Source: Zygnema cylindricum (taxonomy: Eukaryota; Streptophyta; Zygnematophyceae; Zygnematales; Zygnemataceae). Taken from it: a stretch of DNA of 64,000 nt. Shown one piece after another: positions 23,782 through 32,635 of this stretch. Location: NCBI GenBank assembly GCA_037447655.1, contig JBBHKE010000953.1:86001-150000 (forward strand), given 5' to 3'. The position numbers and the translations under genes are program-made. Numbering within the stretch: position 1 is the stretch's first letter; each line of letters begins with the position of its first letter. Under the pieces are notes generated by a model, which saw nothing but the letters and a program-made list of their open reading frames with translations, had not been told where the DNA came from and made no database searches.

Positions 23782-24829
23782 AAGTCCTCTAAGTGGACAG
23801 CTTCCAAGAAGCCTCTAGGATAACCCTGATCCCTTTGTGTTTCAGCAAACAAAACTGCCACCGTGGTAGACAAAAACTCTAACCAACTTCACCCCTGTGA
23901 AGGCAAGACTCCCTTGAGTCGATAACAAAAAGAATCTCTGAATTTGCTCCCCTGAGCAGTAAGTTATGGAGGGTCAAAGTTGACCTTTTGTACAAAAGCT
24001 CTTTAGGAGAGAGGATCCTATCTCCTAATTTTTCTAAGTCCTATCTCTCTCACAGACTCTATCTACCGATCTACGAAGGCAATCATATTCCACTTCCGTA
24101 CACAAAAGTACAGCTGCCGGTGTACTTTTTGTACGGACATTGTACGACATGGCCTAAATGTCAACACGTGGTGTATCTGGATTGACTGCCTTAATCCTCG
24201 GATATGCCGCGATCCAATGTTATTCCGCCACGTGTCATCTGTTGTGGCGATGACCACAAACCGCCGAAATCCTCTTCCGCGATCTCGGCATTCATTCCGG
24301 CCGTCCGATTAAATTCACATTTAATCGTAGCCGTAATAAATATCTGCGCGGTATTCGTTTCGCTAAAGAAACAAATTCGCGGTATTCATTTCTTTATTCG
24401 TACCTCAATCCGTACTTTTACATTACTGATCTATGTATCCCGTAAATAGTTTCTATTAAAGGAATTATCCTACTTGGTAATGTATAATTAAATATCAAAC
24501 CCAATAGTACGTAACACTAAGTCTAGACTTAACCGATAAGGCTACTGGCTACCGACTGCCTACCGACCGGTAGGTATTAGGATCAAATCCTGGGTGCAGC
24601 ACATACCCCTTTAGTAAATAAACCTCTAACGGTAAATAAACTAATATATATATTTCCCGTAAACCTGTGGATAGCCTAGGTAGTCATGGCTCTAGCTTCC
24701 TCTCCAATTTCTCATTGACTGCACAAGTTTGAGAAGTTGGAGAGAGAAGTTAGAGGTAGACTGCCTTGGCTTTTTCTATATTTCTATTTAGACCTAGAAA
24801 ATACTTTAAACGGACCATTAATTTCTACA
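23762..24829 (-). repeat. Copia 1 5' LTR
   Basis: 1068 bp. In element orientation it begins TGTAGAAATTAATGG and ends CAGAGTTTCA. It contains the antisense tRNA-like module at about 24520-24603 and the stem-loop with GTGACTGCACAAG near 24700-24765. Confidence 0.92.
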
Positions 24830-25152
24830 GGAGAACCCGTAGATTGGGGCCGAGGTGGAAGTATATTAGAAACCTCACGTTTGACGGTGTAGCCCGCCTC
24901 AGCGCCAATGGCAACAATGCCACCTCGCACCAAATTGCGCCACTGTTCGTTCCCCCCTATGCCAGCAACGAAGAAAATGGATTCCCTCGACATCAATGGG
25001 CTGGTTGCAAACGCACCGAGCCCCCCCCCAAAAGGGGTGGGTGAGGCAAACCCAACCGCAAGCGTAGAGCATAAGTTATTTGGACAAAAGATAGACAAAG
25101 TGTCAAAAAAGTAGGAGTCGCTTATAGCCACGCACCAGCCCCAGGCCCAGAA
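24830..25152 (-). pseudogene. LINE-like reverse-transcriptase ORF, middle piece
   Basis: Minus-strand translation gives GPGAGAWL at the right edge and, further on, LVRGGIVAIGAEAGYTVKRE near the left edge, a region found downstream of the catalytic RT domain in this protein type. Its right edge joins the piece at 29456-30363 when copia 2 is removed. Its left edge joins 18346 when copia 1 is removed. At least one in-frame stop and a frame change are present. Confidence 0.7.
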
Positions 25153-26343
25153 TGAAACTCTGAGACCTCCATTGGCCCTCAGAGTAAGCACATCCAAAAA
25201 AAGCTAATCTAGATAGTGCTGACTCCAAGTTGATATAAACCCAAATGACTGACCCCTTGACAGTCAAAACCCCAATATATATTCACCCCTGTGAAATAAC
25301 ACTTTCTGTGTGCTCAGTTCCACCACAGAATGCAAAGTTTGAATATGAGATTTGGACACATTCACCCACTTTGACTTTCCCTTAGAAATGTAGCCACCCT
25401 AGCATACAAAAACTTTGACCGACTACACCCCTGTGTAGCCTGGACTCCCGTGAGTCCGCAGCAAAAAGAATCACTGAAAATGGTCAAGTAAATTGATAGT
25501 TATGGCTGGCCAAAGTTTGCCATTTATACAATGTGCTCTCTAGGAGAGACAACTACTTACCCAAAATTTTCTAAGTCCTATTCCCTCTCTAAAACTCTAT
25601 CTACTGAAGTACGGCACCAATCAAATTAGTGTGTCGTACATAAAAGTACAGGTGCCGGTGTACTTTGTGTACGGCCATTGTACAACATGGCCAAAATGTC
25701 GACACGTGTCATAGCCGAATTTGTTACCGCAATCTCCGGAGTCGCCGCAATCCAACATTGTCGCGCCACGTGTCATATGACGTGGCGATGACTGAAAAAC
25801 GCCAAAAGTACATAATCCGTGATCGCGGTGCCTATCGTGGCCGTCCGATCAAACCGGATACAATTGTAGCCGTTGAAAATATACATGCGATATTTGTTTC
25901 GCGTTCGAAACAAATGCGCGGTATCCATTTCATACAATACATTAAATCGTACTCTGTACTATACAAAACCGTATCTATGCATTACGTATCTATTTCCGTT
26001 AGACTAACTAGACTACGTGTACAAATATAAATATCTGTCAAACCTATTGTACTCAAGCACGGTTTTTAGACTTGTTGGTTAAAGCGAACGGTTAGTTTGA
26101 CAGATGGCAGGTATCAGGATCTAATCCTGGGTCCGTCATTCCTTTTAGATAACTCTATTATGAATTGCCTTCTTGTCCACTTTGGACAGCCTAGGCAGCC
26201 ATTGATCTAACTCCTCTTCAAGTCTTCAGTGACTGCGACAAGTGTGGGGACTTGAGTGAAGAGTTAGAGGTAGGTTGTCAGTGTCCCCTTTTTGCCTTTT
26301 TATTTTACAATCTCTAGACCTAAAAAATACTTAAATTTCAACA
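25153..26343 (-). repeat. Copia 2 3' LTR
   Basis: 1191 bp, family 2 LTR. It carries an antisense tRNA-like module (about 26068-26140) and a long stem-loop at about 26203-26272 whose arms read aactcttc..cttgagtgaag with the conserved GTGACTGCGACAAGT at the top. Confidence 0.92.
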
Positions 26344-26394
26344 CTCCCCTTATTTTCCAGTCTACTTACTTTCAACTCCCACCAAAAACAATAA

Positions 26395-26396
<2 letters not shown>

Positions 26397-26429
<33 letters not shown>
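26397..26429. repeat. (TA)n microsatellite
   Basis: About 16 TA units in the 3' non-coding part of copia 2, between the end of its ORF and the polypurine tract next to the 3' LTR (about 26344-26358). Confidence 0.9.
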
Positions 26430-26431
<2 letters not shown>

Positions 26432-26435
26432 CCTT

Positions 26436-27746
26436 TCATTTTTTCATTTTTCCTTCATGAAGCTTCAAGCGAATACTTATATATTTAAGAAAGTGTATTA
26501 GATGACCAAAAATAATTTCATCTTGTTGATCATACATTTTATTTTGCATGCCACTTTTCACAAATCCGATTAAAGATTTTATCCACCTTCTCCCCTTTTC
26601 ATCCAACCAGAATCTACTTTCCCTTTTGCATTTCCAACAGTCAGACCCATCCCCAACCTGCAACACATACCCGGATGATAACCCTTTTACAGGCACATCT
26701 TCACAAGCGACATCACACCAAGTAGTGATGTCAAATCCATCCACCCCCAAATATTCCCAAAAAACACTAGTCCCCACTAAGTTCCTCATAAGATCTACAT
26801 CTTCCGTACTCATATTTTTATTCATGATAATTACCCCATTTTCTGAACTTCCCTCACTCTCTCCCATGGAATTCTTTCCACCATCACTTTCTATTTTAAT
26901 TCCCAATAAATATTTTTTCTCCCCTAAACCTTTAGTCAAATATTTCTCTTCTCCCCTATCCTTTAAAACCCCCTCTAGAATTAATTCTCCTCTTTCCTCG
27001 GAATCCGTTGAAGTCTCCCTTTCCGACCAGTTTTCTGTTTCCAAAATATCTATGAAACTATCCTCAATATTTTGAACTCCCTCAAGTATATCCTCTCTCT
27101 TTACTTCCCTTATACCTCCAAAAGCACACTGTTGCTTTCGTGGAATTTTTGTGTGCTTTTCTCTCTTCCCTATACTACTAATCCGGAGAAGCTCTAAAAA
27201 ATCTTCATCCTCTTTCTCCTCTTCCCCTTCTTCCTCCTCATCCACATTCCAACTTCTAAGTTTTTCCAAACAAGGGCATTCCTCCATATAATGACCCGAT
27301 TCCCTACAAAAGAAGCAAACCCGCTTTTTCAAAGCTCCCCTTTCTTTTCCTCTCCCTCTCTTTCCACCAAAGTTTCGATAAGGTTTACCTTTGTCTTTCT
27401 TTCTCTCATCACGCTTCCGCTCGTCACCACCGTTCCTCTCATCACGCTTCCGCGAATCACCACCAGCTGAAAATGCATTGACCCTGTCCCTTCCCCTACG
27501 AAGCTCCAAAGTGCTTTCCCTCACAAGAATTATACCCATGGTAAAGCTCCAAGTCCATGAGGAGCCATCCATTGCCTCCATACGACAAATGATGTTTTCG
27601 TACTCATCTGGGAGTTTCATAAGTAGTGTATTAATCTTACTCTCCTCAGATTCTACATATCCCGCAATAGTATGCTCAACATATAACGCAGCAATATCAT
27701 TGCAAAACTCTATCATGCTACCGCCTTTATGAGCTGAGGCAGCCAT
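26436..27746 (-). CDS. Copia 2 fused Gag / RNase H-remnant protein, 436 aa
   Basis: One uninterrupted frame. Residues 1-90 are the second half of a copia Gag (CNDIAALY, LLMKLPDEYENI, ILVRESTLELRRG). Residues 95-140 are a basic Arg/Lys/Gly linker. A perfect CCHC knuckle follows (Cys144, Cys147, His152, Cys157), then an acidic Glu/Asp run and KIPRKQQCAFGG, the block that precedes protease in full elements. The frame then jumps to KKYLLGIKIESD (end of RT), DITTWCDVAC and SGYVLQVGDG (start of RNase H), and finally a remnant near KYISIRLKL. Active-site regions of protease, integrase and RT are absent. The ATG lies in GCCATGGCTGCC, supplied by an LTR fragment. It may act as a structural Gag, or the open frame may be chance. 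Confidence 0.75.
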   Translation of the reverse strand: MAASAHKGGSMIEFCNDIAALYVEHTIAGYVESEESKINTLLMKLPDEYENIICRMEAMDGSSWTWSFTMGIILVRESTLELRRGRDRVNAFSAGGDSRKRDERNGGDERKRDERKKDKGKPYRNFGGKRGRGKERGALKKRVCFFCRESGHYMEECPCLEKLRSWNVDEEEEGEEEKEDEDFLELLRISSIGKREKHTKIPRKQQCAFGGIREVKREDILEGVQNIEDSFIDILETENWSERETSTDSEERGELILEGVLKDRGEEKYLTKGLGEKKYLLGIKIESDGGKNSMGESEGSSENGVIIMNKNMSTEDVDLMRNLVGTSVFWEYLGVDGFDITTWCDVACEDVPVKGLSSGYVLQVGDGSDCWKCKRESRFWLDEKGRRWIKSLIGFVKSGMQNKMYDQQDEIIFGHLIHFLKYISIRLKLHEGKMKK

Positions 27747-27892
27747 GGCTCCATCGCTCTCTCTCTCTTTCAGTGACTACAACAAGTATGGGGGAGAGAG
27801 AGAAGAGATGGAGGCAGGCTGCCATCATTTCTTATATATGTTTCCGCTAATTTATTTCAAACTAGAAAATACAAAAACTACTTATTTCAACA
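27735..27892 (-). repeat. LTR fragment inside copia 2 gag
   Basis: About 158 bp reading, in element orientation, from TGTTGAAATAAG through TTTTCTAG and the GTTGTAGTCACTG stem-loop to GCCATGGCTGCC. This is the first part of a copia LTR. It replaces roughly 60 residues of gag between YKNTITKLL and the Gag core. It gives the downstream ORF its start codon. Confidence 0.75.
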
Positions 27893-28286
27893 GTTTTGTT
27901 ATAGTGTTTTTATATTCCCATATTTTTCTATCATTTTCTTCAGTTTTAATCCCTACATGTGGTACCATAGTTGAGAGCCTAGCTCCCCTCACCATAGGTG
28001 TCCCTTTTTCCTTCTCCCCTATTTCCCCATCCACGGAAAGATTTTTCCCTTCACCTTCTATTGCATCTGTACTCCCGTTGATATTTTGGGCAGCCTCAGA
28101 TGAATCTCCATAGTAAGTTCCTCCAAAGCCAGGTGGCGGACATCTCACTTGTCCCGAAACAATTCCCCATAAGTGCTTCTCGAAAAGCAATCCCGCCATT
28201 GTAAACTCCCTATAAGTGAAGTCTGTTCCATTGAACATAGGCACCCTAGATGGTGGGCCCCTAACCTGAAACTCTGAGACCTCCAT
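27893..28286 (-). pseudogene. Copia 2 gag N-terminal fragment
   Basis: An open frame of 134 codons from an ATG in the LTR end, with the copia Gag start (PSRVPMFNGTDFTY, HLWGIVSGQV, PPPGFGG) and then a variable acidic linker to WEYKNTITKLL. The frame ends at the LTR fragment, so it is separated from the rest of Gag. The primer site GGTGGGCCCCTAACC lies at 28252-28266 within this frame. Confidence 0.8.
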
Positions 28287-29455
28287 TGGCCCTCACAGTA
28301 AGCAGATCCAAAAGAAGCTTATCTAGATAGTGCCAACTCCAAGTTGATATAAACCGAACTGACTGACCCCTTGACAATCAGAACCCAAATATAGATTCAC
28401 CCCTGTGAAATAACACTTTTTGTGTGGTCAGTTCCACCACAAAATGCAAAGTTAGAATATGAGATTTGGACACATTCACCCACTTTGACTTTCCCTTAGA
28501 AATACCGCCACCTAGGCAAAAACTTTGACCGACTACACCCCTTTGTAGCCTGGACTCCCTTGAGTCCGCAGCAAAAAGAATCACTGAAAATGGTCAAGTA
28601 AAAATTGATAGTTATGGCTGGCCAAAGTTTGCCATTTATACAAGGTGCTCTTTGGGAGAGGCAGCTACTTACCAAAAAAAAATTAAGTCCTATTCCCTCT
28701 CTAATACTCTATCTACTGAAGTACGGCACCAATCAAATTAGTGTATCGTACAGAAAAGTACAGGTGCCGGTGTACTTTCTGTACGGCCATTGTACAACAT
28801 GGCCAAAATGTCGACACGTGTCATAGCCGGATTTGTTACCGCAATCTCCGGAGTCGCCGCAATCCAACATTGTCGCGCCACGTGTCACATGACGTGGCGA
28901 TGACTAAAAAACGCCAAAAGTACATAATCCGTGATCGCGGTGCCTATCGTGGCCGTCCGATCAAACCGGATACAATTGTAGCCGTTGAAAATATACATGC
29001 GATATTTGTTTCGCGTTCGAAACAAATGCGCGGTATCCATTTCATACAATACATTAAATCGTACTCCGTACTATACAAAACTGTATCTATGCATTACGTA
29101 TCTATTTCCGTTAGACGAACTAGACTACGTGTACAAATATAAATATCTGTCAAACCTATTGTACTTTAGCACTGTATTTAAACTTGTTGGTTAAAGCGAA
29201 CGGCTAGTTTGACAGATGGCAGGAATCAGGATCAAATCCTGGATCCGTCACTCCTTTTAGATAACTCTATTAAGAATTGCCTTCTTGTTCACTTTGGACA
29301 GCCTAGGCAGCCATTGATCTAACTCCTCTTCAAGTCTTCAGTGACTGCGACAAGTGTGGGGACTTGAGTGAAGAGTTAGAGGTAGGTTGTCAGTGTCCCC
29401 TTTTTGCCTTTTTATTTTACAATCTCTAGACCTAGAAAATACTTAAATTTCAACA
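28267..29455 (-). repeat. Copia 2 5' LTR
   Basis: 1189 bp, very similar to 25153-26343 with scattered substitutions and small gaps. It has the tRNA-like module at about 29180-29252 and the stem-loop at about 29315-29384. Confidence 0.92.
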
Positions 29456-30363
29456 CAAAACACGAACGTAAACGAGCACGCGATTGAGCAGAAGGTAGCG
29501 CCTCCAAGAGGTTTGCAAAATCAGCGGCGGCCACTTGCTCAGATATGCGTTGTTCAAGTTGGAAGTTATTGTCGGCCATGAGAGAAAGAAAATGTGGAAC
29601 TTGGTTTCGAGCGTCGGGGTAGTAGCGCACAAGTTGAAAGGAGAGCTTGGTGAAATGGAAACAACCTGTCTTCCACCTTAGAGACAACTTGTGCCACAAC
29701 GTGTGTGGTAAAGTCTACGCAAGATAGACAGGGCGCTGAGCAAAACAACGGATCAAGATCGAAAATGCCACTTGTGCGTCCGGCAGCTTGGGGAGGTTGT
29801 TAGTATGAGAAAGGTCCTCCAACAACACATCCTCGACTACTTGGTTGACAAAAGAGGTAGCACCAATAGGGCAACATAAAGCCTTAATACCTTGATCGTG
29901 AGATGCAAGACGAAAATCGTTAGGGAGCAAGCAATTTGACGGCAAACCTTGTGGGCACCAAGCCACACACTTAGATGGTCTACAAAGACCCGGATCTGAT
30001 AAAGTTAGTCCGCAAAATGAGAGAAAGCGAAAAAAACTTGATCGCGTGGACCCACGATATGCATGTCATCCGCGATTGAAGGAAAGAAACAACTTGGGAA
30101 GGTTGTTGCTGACGCTCGTAATGCTTGATGATAGGCAAGAGCAAAAAGAGGTGCCCCTAAAGGATCACCTTGGCGAGTGCCGGTCGCGGACTCTAAAGTG
30201 GCAACATCACCCAAAAGACCTCCAAGAGGAAAGAGTAGCGAGCTAGGCCGAGCATAAAATGCGCGAACAAAAGGGAACAATTGGTTGATAGGTGAAGGTG
30301 CATATCGTAGTTATCAAAAAATAACATTACGATCAATTGTATTGAAGGCGTTAGCCCCATCCA
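29456..30363 (-). pseudogene. LINE-like reverse-transcriptase ORF, catalytic piece
   Basis: Minus-strand reading begins with RT motif A-like DGANAFNTIDR at the right edge (about 30330-30362), then PFVRAFYARPSSLLF, TRQGDPLGAPLFALA (about 30134-30178; motif B) and SIADDMHIVGP (about 30045-30076; the catalytic ADD box). Thumb/connection sequence follows (VAWCPQGLPSNC, FRLASHDQGIKALCCPIG) down to ARLRSCF at 29460. It is a non-LTR type RT by its ADD and RQGDPL motifs. Stops and frame changes make it a pseudogene. The N-terminal part is missing because copia 3 begins at 30364. Confidence 0.85.
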
Positions 30364-31423
30364 TGTAGAAATTAAAGGTTTTTTTAGTATTTTCTAGGTT
30401 TAAACTTGTAAAGATAAAATGCAAAAAATAAGCAGAGGCAGTATGCCTCTAACTCCTCTGTTCAACTCACACACTTGTCGCAGTCACTTAAGGTTGGAGA
30501 GGGAGCTAGAGCCATGGCTGCGTATGTTGTCCAGAGAGACAGGCAGTAGTTTGATAGGTTTACCAGAAACCACTTGACAAACCCAATATTTGATCCTGGT
30601 ACATGCCGTCTGCCGTCCGTCAAAGTCGCCAGTAGCCGTTAGCTTTATCATATTAGTCTAGGATAAATGCTGAGGTATATATGGTTTGATAAGTATTTAA
30701 AAAAGGTACACATACACGAATTCATTTAACGGTACGAATAGACTATTTGTACGTAGAATCACTTATAGTATAGTATGGTTTACCATACTTTGCGAAAGGA
30801 ATACCGCGCATTTGTTTCGACAGCGAAACAAATATCGTTTTTTTTTTTTCGACACCTAGAATTGAAAGTCAGTTTGATCGAACGGTCACTATAGGTGGCG
30901 AGATCGCGGAATAGGCATTTTGGCGGTTTTCTGTCGTCGCCACGTCAAGTAACACGCGGCCCACCCTTATTGGCTTGCGACCATTCCGGAGATTATGGGA
31001 ACAAATCCGGATATTGCAAGCATCATCATTTTGGCCATGCCGTACGATGGTCGTACACAAAGTACTCCGACAACTATACCTTATTGTACGACACACTATA
31101 ATGAATGGTGCTGTACAATAGTAGTACAAGGTTAATAGAGGGAATTAGGTCTTACAAAAATTGGTAGGTAGCCACTTCTCTCCCAGAGTGCTTCTGTACA
31201 AAAGGTCAACTTTGACCCTCCATAACTTACTACTCAGGAAGAAAATTCAGAGATTCTTTTTGCTATCGACTCACAGAAGTCTTCTCTTCACAAGGGTGAA
31301 GGTGGTAAGAGTTCTTGCTACCAAGGTGGTAGTTATTCTTGTCGAAACACAGGGGTCGAGGTTAACGTAGAGGCTTCGTATGAGCTGCCTATTCTCAGGA
31401 CCTATGGAGGTCTCACAATCACA
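30364..31423 (+). repeat. Copia 3 5' LTR
   Basis: 1060 bp from TGTAGAAATTAAAGG to CTCACAATCACA. It contains TTTTCTAGGTTTAAACTTG near the start, the stem-loop with ACTTGTCGCAGTCAC near 30472, GCCATGGCTGC near 30511 and an antisense tRNA-like module at about 30585-30660. Confidence 0.9.
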
Positions 31424-31438
31424 GGTTATGGGCCCACC
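31424..31438 (+). other. Copia 3 primer-binding site, half-tRNA-iMet type
   Basis: GGTTATGGGCCCACC follows the LTR directly. It is the exact reverse complement of the GGTGGGCCCATAACC stretch of plant initiator tRNA-Met, which spans the CAU anticodon. A normal site would start TGG and pair with the tRNA 3' end. Confidence 0.8.
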
Positions 31439-31543
31439 CTATAAGGTACCCATCTTTAATGGAACTAGCTTCATATACTGGGAGAGTATGATGATTGGAA
31501 CTCTATATGAGAAAAGGTTTTAAAGAATAGTGAGTGGACGGGT
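31439..31543 (+). pseudogene. Copia 3 gag, first fragment
   Basis: About 105 bases encode the usual Gag start (VPIFNGTSFIYWESMMIGTLYEK). Copia 4 interrupts it after GTGAGTGGACGGGT; the reading resumes at 38044. Confidence 0.8.
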
Positions 31544-32622
31544 TGAAACTCTGAGCCCTACAAAAGTCCTCAGAGTGGACAGCTTCGAAGAAGCCTATAG
31601 GATAACCCTGACCCCTTTGTGTTTCAGCAAGAAAAATTGTCACCCTGGCAAACAAAAACTCTCACCAACTTCACCCTTGTGAAGGCAAGACTCTCTTGAG
31701 TCGATAGCAAAAAGAATCTATGAATTTGCTCCACTGAGCAGTAAGTTATAGCGGGTCAAAGTTGACCTTTTGTACATAAGCTCTCTGGGAGAGTGGGTCA
31801 TATCTCCTAATTTTTCTAAGTCCTATCTCTCTTACAGACTCTATCTACTGATGTACGAAGCCAATCAGATTACACTTCCGTACACAAAAGTACAGCTGCC
31901 GGTGTACTTTATGTACGAACATTGTACGACATGGCCTAATGTCGACACGTGGTATATCCAGATTCGCTCCTTTAATCCTCGGAGATGCCGCGATCCAATG
32001 TCATTTCGCCACGTGTCATTCGATGTGGCGATGACCAAAAACCGCCGAAATCCTCATCCACGATCTCGGCGTTTAATTCCGGCCGTCCGATTAAATTCAC
32101 ATTTAATCGTAGCCGTAATAAATACATGCGCGGTATTCGTTTCGCTAAAGAAATAAATGCGCGGTATTCGTTTCTTATCCGTACCGTAATCCGTAGTTTT
32201 GCATTACTGGATCTATGTCTCTCGTAAAACTGTTTCAGTTAAATGAACTATCCTAAGTATTAATGTTTAACTAATTATCAAACCCTATAATGCGTAACAC
32301 TATGTCTTGACTTAACGGTTAAAGCTATCGCCTACCGGCTACCCCCTACCGGCTACCGTCCGACAGGTACCAGGATCAAATCCTGGAGGCATCATATATT
32401 CTTTTAGTAAATAAACCCCTAATGGTAAATAAACTAATATTTATATCCCGTAAACCTCTTGATATCCTAGGTAGCCATGGCTCTAGCTTCCTCTCCAATT
32501 TCTCAGTGACTGCGACAAGTTTGAGAGTTAGAGAGTGAAGTTAGAGGTAGACTGCCTCGGCTTCTTTCTATATTTCTATTTAGACCTAGAAAATACTTTA
32601 AAAGGACCATAAATTTTTTACA
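31544..32622 (-). repeat. Copia 4 3' LTR
   Basis: 1079 bp, paired with 36975-38043. The tRNA-like module is at about 32316-32392, with a clear GGATCAAATCCTGG B-box-like word. The stem-loop GTGACTGCGACAAGT is near 32505. Confidence 0.92.
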
Positions 32623-32635
32623 CTCCCCTTATTTT

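Larger units (their letters stand above)
18347..24829 (-). mobile_element. Copia 1: complete but inactive Ty1/copia retrotransposon
   Basis: The element is 6483 bp, minus strand. LTRs at 18347-19411 and 23762-24829 start and end TG/CA (in + reading TGAAACTCTG to TTTCTACA). Target duplication GGAGA at 18342-18346 and 24830-24834. The polypurine tract lies next to the 3' LTR (about 19412-19427, AATAAGGGAAG on the minus strand), and the primer site is at 23747-23761. Gene order Gag, protease, integrase, RT, RNase H identifies Ty1/copia. It interrupts an older LINE-like RT ORF and is a sister copy of copia 4. Confidence 0.95.
25153..29455 (-). mobile_element. Copia 2: internally deleted, Gag-only type copia element
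   Basis: The element is 4303 bp, minus strand. LTRs at 25153-26343 and 28267-29455 (TGAAACTCTG to TTTCAACA in + reading). Flanks CAGAA (25148-25152) and CAAAA (29456-29460) look like a target duplication with one change. The interior has gag and fragments of RNase H only; protease, integrase and most of RT are missing. A piece of LTR sits inside gag (27735-27892). It interrupts the LINE-like RT ORF, whose reading resumes across the junction. Mobility would need proteins of another element. Confidence 0.92.
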
